64,000 nt of DNA from Nageia nagi (lineage: Eukaryota > Pinophyta), in contig JBITNC010000001.1 in the NCBI GenBank assembly GCA_050084985.1, forward strand, positions 159,216,001-159,280,000, given 5' to 3'. Shown piece by piece: positions 49,201 through 60,850 of the stretch (its first letter is position 1; each line of letters opens with the position of its first letter). A program made the translations under genes and the position numbers. Below the pieces are notes generated by a model. It saw only the letters and a list, made by a program, of their open reading frames with translations. It made no database searches and was not told where the DNA came from.

Positions 49201-49664
49201 TGAGAAAAAGCTTTGAAGAATGATGAATACCATGAACTCATCATTGATCCAATTGCACCCACAACCAACAAGTTGGGTCCTTAGGTCAATGATTTTGTTC
49301 AAGTGGATAGCCACATTTTCATCTTCTCTTTAACAAGATTGAAGCATTTTTTAGAGAATAATGAACCTTCTAAAAAACTTTGAACTAAGGTAGATTTGCT
49401 TAAGCTTATCCCAAGCTTCCTTTATCGAAGTTGAAGAGAAAATCATTAAGAGCACATAATATAGAATTGCATGGAAGATCTTGGAGGTTACCAACTCATT
49501 CTTCATGTTGTAACCCTCTAATGCCTTCTCATATGTAGGAGGTACAAGGTTCTCATTTATTATTTACCAAAGCTTCCTTACCTGCAACTTAGCTTTCATT
49601 TGAGGTTCCCAAATCCTAAGTTGGAACCATTAAGAATGTGTTTAGATAAAAAAGATTCTCCCAT
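46250..49664 (-). pseudogene. Copia gag-pol, family A copy 2
   Basis: The best-preserved gene of the window. Gag starts at about 49664, breaks, and continues in a 307-residue frame (49314-48391) with an intact zinc knuckle C-x2-C-x4-H-x4-C (CNYCGIHGHKEVDC). In that frame protease reads WIVAFGCTNH, so the active-site Asp and Ser of DSG are lost (48622-48650). Next come the zinc-binding HLGHLNHKSI...CEKC of integrase (48351-48076) and the core (48072-47791). The N-terminal 480 bp of RT (6775-7265 in copy 1, including FDIKSAF) is deleted at about 47300. The RT box reads YVYD (47178-47189) instead of YVDD. RNase H is at 46819-46250. Defective in protease and RT. Confidence 0.92.
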
Positions 49665-49894
49665 TTGCTACACAAGAATGTGAAAAATAATAAGTATGTG
49701 ATTTAATAAAAAACATTACATGTTACATTTAATTAACTAAGACATGCTTGATTTGATTTACAAATGCAAATATTTTACAACTCAAATATACATCCCATGT
49801 ACCCAAATACTTTTGTCATCACTAAGAACTATAGATGTAGAGTGACATTGTTGAGGCTTGTTTACTTGTCTAAAATCAAGCCTTCACCTGGATG

Positions 49895-50418
49895 TGAAGG
49901 ATTTGAACTAGATTTAAACAAATCCTCTAGGACCTAAGACTAGGAAACTCAAGTGTACACAAGATAACACAATCACTCAAGATAACACATCTATAATTCT
50001 AAGAACATCATTCACACAATATGACACCAATATAATGTGGTTCCTCCCTCCTTGGGAGTACATCCACAACTAGTTCTCTATTCTCAATCTATGCCTCTCT
50101 TACAACTATTCTCTTGCTCTCTCCTACACAACCAAGTAGAGCAATCTTACTCCAAAACTTAGATATGTTACAAGAGGAGAGGCCCTCTATTTATAGCTTG
50201 AGAGCACCTCCCTAACCTCCCTTTAACCCAAGGGTAAGGTTAGGGTTACATTAAATGTATCACCTAACTTCAACCTACCAACTAACCACTTTGGTAAAGT
50301 CAAAGTCTACATATTAAAGAATTCAATTAATCTCTTAAGGTATCTACATACCCTTAAGTGATTAATTGAATTTACAAGGAGTTTAGATATTCACAATATT
50401 TCATTACAAATTCTAACA
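49895..50418 (-). mobile_element. Solo LTR, family C, inverted
   Basis: A 524-bp LTR (plus strand tgaaggatttg ... aattctaaca) with the target duplication ggatg at 49890-49894 and 50419-50423. Copy 1 of family A has uninterrupted sequence at the equivalent place (about 9850), confirming the insertion. It is the complement of the solo LTR at 29616-30104 and about 35 bp longer. Confidence 0.93.
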
Positions 50419-50423
50419 GGATG

Positions 50424-52989
50424 GCCACACAAGAGGAGCCCAAGTACTACCAATCCTTGACCAGTTCACCTTGGTCAATATTATACTTTCTCATAAGGAG
50501 AAGTACCTACTATTTTTCAATGTTATGATGTTTATTGAATTGACCAAATTATTAATCTTGATTAGGTTTCAAGTTTTCTTCCTAGGTTATTAGGATAATC
50601 CTTGAATGGATGTGCGGACATATGGTATTACTACACATATGCCTATCCACCTATTCGAGTTATATCTAGACCAACAGAGGACTTAAGGGTAATTAAGAAG
50701 TACAAACTTTTCATCATTTGGATCATCAAACTTAAAGGCTCCAGTCTACCTGTCTTCACTTGGTGGATCTCTAAACAAGTCATGTTGCAAAATGTATGTG
50801 TGGATATGTTCATTTTAGGGGGGTTCTCAAATCAATGTTTGCATAAGAAAATAAATCAAAGTGTGAAACATGAAGTAAAAGAGCATAAGTAAAACATCAT
50901 CCATTCAAAATTTGAAACCTAAGTGTCCAATAGGTTTTGTTTACTAACCCCTAAAAGACATCTTTACATAGGTCCATAACTTGTACAAGTTAACTTTGCA
51001 AGAAGAAATGGTAAATACTTAAGAATAAGCATTCATTAACTCCATAATTTGCATAATTTAACTTTAAACAATTGGCATGCATCAATCCCATAACTTAAAA
51101 AAAATTAAGTATGCATCATTAACTTAAAGAAATAAGTAAGAAGCATGCATAATTTAACTTAAAAATTTAAGTACTAAGCATGCATTAAAATAATTAGGAA
51201 GCATGCATTAAAAAAAGTTAAGTTATAGGCATGTATTATTTCCAATGCACAAGTTCTCTAACTTAGCATAAGGAATAAGGATAGATACTTAGCATGCATT
51301 AATTCTTTAATTTGCATAAGTATTCAAAAAGAACTTTAAGCAATACTCAAAAAGTACCCATTAATAGTTCTAAGTAATAGGTATGTATAAGGATTTTAAG
51401 TAAAAAATTCACAAATGATTCTCCCCTCTTTTTTTTACTTAAGGTATAATGCTTCCTATTCAATAGATACTAAAATAGCATTTTAAGAAAGCAAATTTAA
51501 CTAAGGAAAGATGCAAAAAAATAAAATTGCAATAGTATCTTAATTTTAATAAGAATTTAAAGAGAATTGCATTTTTACCAATGCAATTTGATTAGAATAG
51601 TTAATGCCAAAGAAGTTCCTTAAAAAAGGTAATAAACATGCATCATAAGCATAAGAGTTGCTAAGCATAAAGGATATAAAAACTTTTAAGTTAAAGAATT
51701 CATAGATATTTCCCCTTATTTTTACTTAAAAACTCCCTTCCAAATACTTGAATATGCTAGTTTAACAATAAAGTCAAGTTTTAAAATTTGCAATTTAAGT
51801 AGGAATTACTCCTTTTCAATAGTCTATAAAATGCCTCAATAATGTAATTTAAAAAAATATAATTAAAATATTTTGAAATTAACTTCATGATTGTCTCTAA
51901 TTAATAGTCAATATTCAATCTAATTTTAGGCAAATCCAAGATAGAGTGTAATAAATATGAAGGACACCATTAATGGAGAGACTAAGTGTATAGTTTATCT
52001 ATTTCTTGCACAAAAGGATAAGGCATTTAATGGTTTATATACTAAAGTAATGAGTGCAAAAAAAAACAAATGGTTGAGAAAGAAAAAACAAATATAGACA
52101 ACTTTTTGAAGAGGAGTAAGAGAGCAACGATTGAGAGAGCCCTCAATAGGCACAAGCGAGTGAGAGAGCCCTCAACAGGCACAAGCGAGTGAGAGAGCCC
52201 TCAACAGGCACAAGGAGGAGGGGCCAAGTGGTAGGTACCGAGAGGAGGGGTACTAGTATGAAACTAGATAGTTTTTTTTTTTAAATAAAAAACTTGCAAC
52301 CAGCTTAGCAGAGGATTGATATCCTTCCTTCAAATCCATCATGGATGACACTCACAGAAAACATGCACAAAATTGAGTCAAGTAGAGCTAAAAGGACAAT
52401 GCTGAAGGAGCAACATATAGCTAATTGAGGTTTCAAATGCCCCTCACACTATAAAGAAGGAGGCATGCCCAAAAAACATTTATGTCTAGGATGACTCAGC
52501 CACCACAGGTCAAAAAAAAAGTTGTCTTTAATTGTTGAATAATTAGTTTCTAGATATATATACATATACATATATTTTAGCATTTGCAAAAAAAAAAAAA
52601 CCTCATAACATTTTGAACAAATTTTTCATTTTTATTTTATAAAAATGAAAGGTCTGTCTTATATTCAATAATAAATGGATTATATAAAAAAATTGCATTT
52701 TTTTGGTATACTAACTTCTTTAGTAAAGAAATAGCAATATGCTAAATAATTTAAAAAAAAATGCTATTGACCTAACATAGGAGGTTAGTATAACAAGAAA
52801 AATTGCTATTTATATTCTCTTTTAAAAGAAACTAACACATATCAAACAATATGTTAGTAGAATAATGTAATAATCCAAAAAAAATTAAGGAAGGATGTTA
52901 TACTTTCATAATTCTTTTACCTCAACAAGAATTTAGATAAACTTCCAAGATGAAGAGTCTCCAAGGATGTGAAGAGGAGCCTCCAAGGT
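50424..52989 (-). other. Long leader of family A copy 2
   Basis: Homologous to 9850-12506. The block 50585-50815 is the most conserved part. No gene was recognised; the plus-strand 96-residue frame at 50602-50892 runs against the element and is not preserved in copy 1. Confidence 0.6.
52132..52214 (+). repeat. 29-bp tandem repeat, nearly three copies
   Basis: tgagagagccctcaataggc-type units at 52132, 52161 and 52190 in the leader of family A copy 2. Copy 1 was not seen to have it. Confidence 0.95.
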
Positions 52990-53001
52990 GATTTGATACC
53001 A
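52990..53001 (-). other. Family A copy 2 primer-binding site
   Basis: On the minus strand TGGTATCAAATC, two bases after the 5' LTR, with two mismatches to the tRNA-Met-type site. It is in the same position as in copy 1. Confidence 0.85.
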
Positions 53002-53003
53002 AA

Positions 53004-53504
53004 TGAGAGAATTGAACTTTAACATAAACAATTCTAAACTCCCAAGATCACATGTATGTTCACAAATCACATATAATAAACTCTAAGAAGACAATTTCAC
53101 TACATAACACAAGTTGTAAGTGGTTCCTCTAACTGGGAGTACATCCACTAACTAGATCTCACTTCATTGATCAATATGAACTCTTACAATCCTCCTAAAA
53201 TTTTCTCCTAAACACTATCCTATAGCATAAATTTACTTCACAAATTAGTGTGTAATCACAAAGAGAGAGCCTTCTATTTATAGGCCAAAATCCCTCTTTG
53301 GATCACCCTTTTATCCAATGTACAAAAGAATGACATGCACATCCTTTTACCCAAGGGGTATGCTCATGACATGGAGTGTAGGATAAGTTACATTATCATA
53401 TTCACTTAAATACTTAAGGTATCAAATGATGCCCTTAAGTATTAGTGAAATTATATAGAATATTATTATAAAACCTTTACAATAATGCATTATACATTCC
53501 AACA
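53004..53504 (-). repeat. Family A copy 2, 5' LTR
   Basis: 501 bp, the same ends as 45030-45530. It should hold the promoter (TATA box near 53275) and start of the element transcript. Confidence 0.93.
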
Positions 53505-53857
53505 ATCCACTCCTACAATCATGCATGGTTGATCATTACCCAACAAAACCTATCTAAAGTCCCTCTATAAAATAATCCTTGTGATAAGTGAAATGAAAAG
53601 AGACACAAAAATCACTAATCCAAGAATCAATATTCTTATCTAAGGATAGAATTAATGCATCTTGTAAAACTTCACTAACCATATTAGCCTCCTAATTATT
53701 ACCTTGGTTCCCATTACTTATTTTCCATCTACTTTATGAGACCAACACTCATTCTTTGTGTGCCCTTTCTTCCCATAATACCAACATTCTAATATATATT
53801 TTCAATTGGATCTACCCTATGATTTTTTCATGATTTGGACTCCTACCTCTTTCCCTT
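53505..53857 (-). pseudogene. Copia gag/protease segment, family B copy 2
   Basis: Aligns with 14990-15350 of copy 1 ('catgcatggttgatcatt', 'ataataccaacattc'). It covers the protease start and the zinc-knuckle end of gag and is broken by stops. The TRIM-like element follows. Confidence 0.8.
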
Positions 53858-55482
53858 TGATGCACCTTACAAAGGTCATAACTTTTTATCCAAAAGTCTT
53901 TTTGAGCCCATTTTTTTCTATATCATGTAGAATTAAAAGATCTACAATCTTGTAACATCTCCTATAGGAGACACATTTTAAGGATTGAAGAGTTCATCTT
54001 GTGGTCCAAATTTAGCCTTTAAGTTTATTGTCTATTTTTAAAATAATTGCATGTATTTAATAATGGATGCATGGTTCTATTTTAGACCTCATCCTAGCTA
54101 TGTTTTAGGCTTTCTAAAAATAGAAAAGAGAAATTTAATTGTTAGTGGAGGCAAGTTTTAAAATCATGTGCTAAAACCACATGGTATAACTTGTATTTTT
54201 ACCATGTACTAAAACCATATGGTATTGCTTGTATTTTTAACCTATTTAAAGGCCTAAAGTTTAATGAAAAAGTAGAGTGGATTTTTGAGTTACATCATTT
54301 GGTATTAGAGCAAGTAGAATCTTTCCCTATGAGGGGGGGGGGGGGCTTACCCGTAAGTAGTACCCCCTCCTCTTATTCATAGTGATTTTCTAGGTATGTG
54401 GATGATTAGTTTTTGAGACATGCATATCAATTTAGAAGGATATGGACAGTTTGATTATTTTTGGGAGCAAAGTTGAATATATATGTATTTTTGAGTGTTA
54501 GGATTGCTAAAATTTATGATAGATTTATGTTTTCCTTGCATATAGATATAAGTTTTTGAGGATAAATATATTTCATAGAAGGTTTTGTAAGGCCTTGATG
54601 AAGGGAAATGGGAGAGTCAGGTGATGTATATGGATGGATTTATGAAATACTATGAGTTTAGTGTTGTCCATAAATACTTGAAGACAAATGGTTCTTAGTG
54701 TGCAAGTACTTGAAGAAGGCTTCTTGTAGCCTTGGAGGAGAGTTTAGATGATGCAGGTGAATGGGTTTTGGAAGTCTATGACTTCAAGTGTTAACTAGAA
54801 ACACTTACAAATTCAACTTGCATATTGGTCAATGTTAGTCATAAAACACCATAGTTTTAATGTTCTTCATAAACACTTGCAATGTTAGGTGTTATCCATA
54901 AAACACTATAGTTTTGTTATTTTACATAAACATTTATAGATCCATCTTATACATTTCTTTCAATAATTCTCTTAAGGATTGGTTCTTGTTATAGGATGTG
55001 ATCACTTTTTGAAATCATCAAAACTTAGGGCTGAGTTCTTTTCAATTAGAGGAGAATGATGCACCTTTTAGAGGTTATAAATTTTGATTTATATGTATTT
55101 TTTGGCACATTTTTTTTAGATCATGTATAATTAAAAATCTATAATTTCATATCATATCCTATAGGAGTTACATTTTAAGGCCTGAAGAGTTCATCTTGCG
55201 GCCTAGATTTAGCATTTAAGTTTATTATCTAATTTTGGAATAGTTGCATGTATTGAATAATGTATGCATGATTCTACTTTGGACCTCATCCTAGCTATAA
55301 TCTAGACTTCCTAATAATAGGAAAAGAGATAGTTAATTGTTAATGGAGGCTAATTTTAAAACCATGTGGTATAACTTGTATTTTTACCATGTGCTAAAAC
55401 CATGTGGTATTACTTGTATTTTTAGCCTATTCAAATGCCCAAAGTTTAATGAAAAATTAAAGTGGATTTTTGAGTTACATCA
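53858..55482 (+). mobile_element. TRIM-like non-autonomous LTR element
   Basis: 1.6 kb with LTRs 53858-54297 and 55057-55482 (tgatgcacc ... gttacatca, about 440 and 426 bp). The PBS tggtattagagc (54300-54311) matches the tRNA-Met-type site at 11 of 12, and a PPT (aattagaggagaa, 55044-55056) is present. The 760-bp interior codes for nothing recognisable. The target duplication is ccctt/ccctc (53853-53857, 55483-55487), one mismatch; family B copy 1 has ccctc at the same place. Small size and lack of genes fit TRIM/SMART-type elements mobilised in trans. Confidence 0.88.
54333..54344 (+). repeat. G homopolymer
   Basis: A run of about 12 G inside the TRIM-like element, striking in such AT-rich DNA. 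The length may be unreliable in assembly. Confidence 0.8.
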
Positions 55483-55504
55483 CCCTCTATCCACCCCTAT
55501 TCTC

Positions 55505-56756
55505 TATAATGATCCCATTTTTGTGAGTTTCTCTTATTTATGATTTTGTGGGAATTTCATCTTCCATGAGCCAAGAATTATCGATTCACCCTCACAAATG
55601 GATATATAATCTCATGCCAATCATTTTGACAGGTTATATGACCTATTTTTGGCAAGAAATGAAGGAGATATGATATTTTGAAGTTCACCCATCAAGCTAG
55701 TTTGCTCATATCACATGCACGTGTGAATCCAAAATTTTATTCCCAATTGCTCATTTTAATTATGATGTCCCTTCTCTTAGGATGGGATATTGTAACATGG
55801 TTTATTGGAATATGTGGTCCATCAATAAATGCCTCAATATTTGTAATTAATATGATCTAGGACTCATTTAAGTAATTTAGAAGTGTTTAGTATTTAATGT
55901 AATTAATAGGTTCTAGTAGTTTCTTCAAACCCACTCTTGTGGATGAAAACCCACTTGGGTTGGGGATTTGAGGATGAAAACCCTCATTATCAAACAAGAG
56001 CTCTAGGATAAAAACCCTAGGGTTTCCCATTGTTATTCACTCCACATTAGCCCTAGGAGAGGGACTTGGCTTGCTACACCAACATTGATCATTTAGAAAC
56101 TAATTGGATAAGTTCATTGTATTCTTGAGGGACATATTTCTAATTTGGAGAGATTCAATAGATTTCTAGAGGCCTATTTGATCAGATTTGAAGCTCCATA
56201 CATTTTCGTTACCTTGTTTGATCACCTTGGAGGATCCATAGTGGTTCGTTGGGGTCTATTGCTCAATTTGGGGATAAATTTTGTACTTCATCTGGTTCTT
56301 CCAACTTCATACATCTCTATTTTTGAGTTTAAGGTTAGTTCTGGCAATGTTCATGAGGTATCCAACCTCCTATACAAATTTGTTGCATAGTTGGTGCATT
56401 TTTCTTCATCTTTTAAGAGTTCCCCACATTTCTACAGGTTTGCAATTATCATTTTTGTATTTATTCAACCTTGATACATCAATTTGGATGTGAATCTTTC
56501 ATGTATTAGTTCTTCCTAGAGGGATGTTGGACTTATGGAATATTATGTAATAGATATGATCACTTTTATGTTCATATTTTCTCTTGTGGATGAGATGGTT
56601 TCATAGAGGCAATACTTGTTTCATTTTTTATCTCATTGAACTTATGTAAGGTTGTTGTGTATTTTGATGATCATAAATAAATATTTTTGATATGTGTGGA
56701 TGATCTAAAATTACAAATTTCATTTCAAATCTTAAGCATTGATGTATTTCTCAATA
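55505..56756. mobile_element. Unclassified 1.25-kb insertion in family B
   Basis: Family B sequence breaks at 'tattctctata' (about 55498) and resumes at 'tttctcaatatt' (56747), so a 9-10 bp duplicated stretch may flank it. A PPT-plus-LTR-start-like 'ttaggatgggatattgtaac' lies at 55777-55796. The interior has short plus frames (56145-56493) without known motifs. It may be a gypsy 3' fragment or solo LTR. Confidence 0.45.
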
Positions 56757-57095
56757 TTTAGAGAATTACTTAATGTTTTACATGTGGATTTATGATGCAT
56801 ATCATCACTAAGGATTATAGCCACAATATCATCAAACTTTAACTTATTAGAATGTAAAGCAGAATTGCTCAAACCATTGACAAGCTATTTTAAATTTCTA
56901 GTAATGAACATAAGAATAATATGGCCTAATTTCATATTCAAAATATATACCTAATGAATTCAAGTGATAAGTAATAATATATTAAAATCATTCAAGTGAT
57001 CGATGACATAACCACCTTCATCCATTTACATATTAAATAAACATTTCATGAGGAATACCTTATTTGAAGTTAAGGATTTTTATTCAACTTGACCC
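56757..57095 (-). pseudogene. Copia gag remnant, family B copy 2
   Basis: Aligns with 15380-15720 of copy 1 ('catcactaaggattat', 'ccaccttcatccattt'). It ends at about 57095 where the repeat array begins, so the N-terminal part of gag, PBS and 5' LTR are lost. Confidence 0.75.
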
Positions 57096-57099
57096 ACTA

Positions 57100-57545
57100 A
57101 TAGAATATGTAGTTTTAAAGTCAGAAATAAAATTCAAGATTTTTTGATGCCATTTGCATTAGGTAGCATCAAAAAAGTTTTAGTTCTTAAAAATTTCCAT
57201 TTTTGGCAACTTTCTAACTCTATTTCTAATGCCATTTTGACTCTATTCCTAACTCTAATTATTTTTTCCCTTTGATGCTAGTCTGAATCTATACTTGATG
57301 CTACCATGTTTACTCTATTTTGAATCTATTGTTGACTCTAATATAACTAGAATTTGATGTCATTCTAACTCTATTCCTAACTCTAAATTAGTTTTAATCT
57401 TGATACCTTATTGATGCTATTTATGACTCTAAACTAGTTCTTATTTTGATGCCATACTGACTCTATTTTTGACTGTTACATTTTGACTCTATTTCTAATG
57501 CTATTTCAAACTATTTTCTAACTCTATTTTTGACTCTATTAGGGG
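57100..57545. repeat. Degenerate 'gactctattcctaactcta' array
   Basis: About 20 diverged words of the type tgactctattt / ctaactctat / gatgct. No frame. The complement (ttagagttag, tagagtca) reappears in the next array, so the two form a loose inverted pair. Confidence 0.65.
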
Positions 57546-57860
57546 TTAGTGTCATGGGTTAGGGGTTAGAGTCAATAATTAGGGTTAAGGGTTATGGGGG
57601 GTAATTAAGGTTAGGCGTAAGGGTTTAGGGTTATGTGTTAGAGTTAACATAAGGGTTAGAGTTAAGGGTTAGGGTTAAGAATTAACATTAGGGGGTTAGG
57701 GTTAAGGGTTATGATATGTTAAGGGTTATATATAGGTTAGCAATAAGGGTAAGGGTTATGTGTTAGTGTTAGCATTAGGGGTGAGGGTTATGTGTTAGGG
57801 TTAGCATTAGGGGTAAGGGTTAGGGGTTATGTGTTAGGGTTACCATTAGGGGTTAAGCAT
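57546..57860. repeat. TTAGGG-like degenerate array
   Basis: About 13 TTAGGG words by eye, mostly as gggttaggggtta or aagggttaggg, with a 30-bp higher-order unit (gggttatgtgttagggttag, cattagggg) repeated from about 57745. Only one plant-type TTTAGGG is present. Either a decayed interstitial telomere-like tract or subterminal repeats of the adjacent CACTA element. Confidence 0.7.
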
Positions 57861-58099
57861 TATATGTCCACTTTTTCATTAATTATCTACTACAACAATA
57901 TTAGAAATAAGACACTTATCATGAAATCCAATGTACATAACATCCATGGTACATATATATCATCATGAAATCTAATTATACATAACATGCAAGCACGTGA
58001 ACATCGATAAAAATATTATTGATCAATATGATAATACTGAATTTGTCCATAATATCACTTTATTAACAATTCAAATATCTTCTTTGATAATATCATTGA

Positions 58100-60850
58100 G
58101 TTCAATATCAAGAATAGAACATACAATGAGTCTTCCTCTAGGAGCACACTTGACTACAAACCATATTTTTTTATCCAATATATCTAGAATAAAATATATT
58201 TGATCACAATGTTTGTGGGAAGACATAATGTTCTTTATCTTCATACAGGTATTTTATGCAATCAATTGCAATATAATTGCTAGGAGCTTCATGCAGATTG
58301 ATTTTTTATACCATTTACATATTAACATGACATAATTGAATGACTTACAATTCAATTCAATAATTTCTTGAATTTTTCCATAATAATCTAAGATTCATTC
58401 AATCCAATTTGTATCTTTTGCACTTGCATGACTTGCTTGTTCAAAATCAACCACCACTTCATAGTCAAATGTGGTTTTTTTTAATTCTGAAGTATTGACC
58501 ATATGCCCACATTCCTAGAAAGACAATACTTGCATATACATTTTCATGAAAATGAAATTAGTACAATTATTATATTTATGAATGAAGCAACTATATTTTT
58601 TCCAAAATATCTAAAACCAAATGCAATATATACGAATAAAAAATTAATCTAAATTATGCTAAATTATGATCATCTTCATCTACATTTTCTCCTCTACTTT
58701 CTTTCTCTTCAATTGTATCCTTCAGCCATGATCATGGAAACTCTTTCAACCAACTTTGGTATTTGAAATGCATAGGTATAGGGGTCCTTGGATTGGTATT
58801 ACAAAATGCATGATGTTCTTACAGAATTACACTTTTTTAACTATTGTACAATGTAATATACTCTTTGCAGCATTCCATATTCATCATGATAAAATTGTTC
58901 AAATATTCATACAACTCATGAATCCTATTTGTAAATGACATCATATAAACTCAATATAAGCAACTATTGATTACATGAAAATTTCCAAATTAATGCATCA
59001 TATACAAATTATTTTAAATTACTAGTTGAATATAAAATATTAATGTACTTGGTACCTTTAATAGAAAATTATTTCCCTTTTATTTCTACAACCTCCCCTT
59101 CTAATTTATCTTTATCTTTGTTTGTATCCCACATATAAAATATTTAGATGAATATAATAAAGATTCACTGGCAATGTACCCCTCACCCATGGATCCTTTT
59201 GGTCATGCCTTGTGTCTAACAAATCCTTTAAACACTTTTAAATATCACTCAACAAAAAACATGTTTCTAGCACTTATGACATTGTCTACAAGGTGTATCA
59301 ATAAGTGCACTTTCATCATCATAAAATAATTAGGCATTTCCTTTTCAAATTTACATATAATCTTTACAACTTCTCTATGTCATCTACTTATTTCAACCAC
59401 ATGTATCTCCTTTGAAGTTAACCACCTATTTATGAAAAATGTCATCATTCACAAAATTGTAAGACATCATCATATATGTATATAAAAAAATGGAAAAAAA
59501 ATAATAGAAAAATATTGATTTATCATATACCTTAAAAATAATGACATTCAATCAATTGTTGTTCTTAGATCAAGAGGTAAACTCAAACATCGACAAATTG
59601 CAATTGGAAAAATATGTTGTACATTAATGAATACTTACATATTAGTGCAACTTTAATCTTGTTATATGTTAATTATATCAATAAAAAATGCATATAACAT
59701 GACAATCATAACTTCAAGAAGTTGTGGTAGTCACAAGACTTTAAACTTGTAAGTTTTCCATCAATAGTGAATGCATTTTTTTAGAGATGATCCATACCCC
59801 ATTGGTCTTCTAACACATTTTATAAGGTTGCATACTTCATTCAATTTTACTTATTTCATAAGCCATGGGATAGTAGTTGGTGTGAGCACCTTCCCATTTG
59901 CATCATATTTGATCCATAAATCTTTCTTGGTATTGGTATCTTGTAATTCCTATCTTAATGCAGTATTATTTAAGAATTTGTTGGTTATATTTTCTATAAG
60001 TTTCATTACTCTACTATCTATAGGAATATGTAACTCACCTTCTTCATTTCTATTTTTTGAATACCAATCATATATTATGCAAGGGACTTACATCGAAATA
60101 ATCTACATAATCAAGGAATGATTATCATATATCGAACAACCTTTTGAGGAATAATAGACCCTTGAGTTCTAGAGAATTATCTATATGAACCACACTTTGG
60201 AAATTTTATCAATGTTTCATAGCATCCTCTATACAATATATAATTCTTAATACAAACATGATATAAATTCCACTCTACCCCTAGATCCTTAATGAGTTCA
60301 TGTGCCTTTTTGCATGAAAGATGGATGATATGTTATTTTAGAAGTAGCTTTTTGTTTAGTAACATGTCATACAAAAAAAGTATAGATAAATTATATGAAT
60401 TTAATTAATAAATTTATATGAATTTAATTAATAAATTTATATGAATTAAAATATTTTAAAAAATACATGTCAACGGAGCATTGAAACTTGTATTTGACCA
60501 TCCATAGGTGGCTTTTAAATTCATTAGTAGTAAGATCGTTGATAACTTAATAACACATGCTCCTTCATATAAGGGGGTTTTCAAAGCACTATACAGAGTG
60601 TCATGCTCAAATGCATCATCCTATGTATGAGTATCATCCATATCCACATCATTATTTTCAATCAATCATATCATCCAATGCCCTATGTTCATCTTGTGGG
60701 ACATTGTTCTCTCCTTCATCAAAATCCATGTGTATTTGAACTGGAGCTATTAGATTTGGGTTTGTGAGGAAATATTCATATGCTTCTTCACTTAGTATAC
60801 TTTTTAGTTTTCTCCTTTCATGACCCTTTATTCTTTCACAATTCACATAT
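58100..60850 (-). pseudogene. CACTA (En/Spm) transposase, TNP2-DUF4218-DUF4216
   Basis: Minus-strand order: an N-terminal frame (60846-60658), then LYSALKTPLYEGACVIKLST and MNLKATYGWSNTSFN (60600-60470). TNP2 follows with AHELIKDLGVEWNLYHVCIK (about 60310) and QKVVRYMIIIP (about 60130), then GYGSSLKKCI (about 59800) and HIFPIAICRCLSLPLDLRTT (59640-59540). DUF4218 has MMMKVHLLIHLVDNVI and YLKVFKGFVRHKA (59340-59190). Next are NTNPRTPIPMHFKYQSWLKE (about 58740-58800) and DUF4216 with DYYGKIQEIIELN and KIWFVVKCAPRGRL (58390-58110). The domain order is that of plant CACTA transposases, which cut and paste the element. Many frameshifts and stops disable it, and large AT-rich gaps may be introns or indels. 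CACTA termini were not identified. Confidence 0.85.

Larger units (their letters stand above)
45030..53504 (-). mobile_element. Family A Ty1/copia retrotransposon, copy 2
   Basis: An 8.5-kb element with equal 501-bp LTRs, a perfect 5-bp target duplication (atcca at 45025-45029 and 53505-53509), PPT, PBS and gag-pol on the minus strand. It is inserted in the protease/gag region of a family B copia and contains a family C solo LTR in its leader. Confidence 0.95.
43193..57095 (-). mobile_element. Family B Ty1/copia element, copy 2 (interrupted)
   Basis: Pieces at 43193-45029, 53505-53857, 55483-55504 and 56757-57095 line up in order with copy 1 (13330-15720) once three insertions are removed. 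The 3' LTR is cut to its first 59 bp (element strand TGTTGAAGATAG...). The 5' LTR and PBS are missing, so the gag end is truncated beside the repeat array. Confidence 0.85.

Noticed and set aside
48726-49216. Other long frames overlapping the family A gag
   Set aside because: They are shadows of the Asn-rich gag region (repeated aat/gtt codons) read in other frames.
57546-57860. A true plant telomere tract
   Set aside because: Only one TTTAGGG is present; the array is degenerate with a 30-bp higher-order unit.
59771-60121. 116-residue plus-strand frame
   Set aside because: The opposite strand reads TNP2 motifs in order, so this is an antisense shadow.
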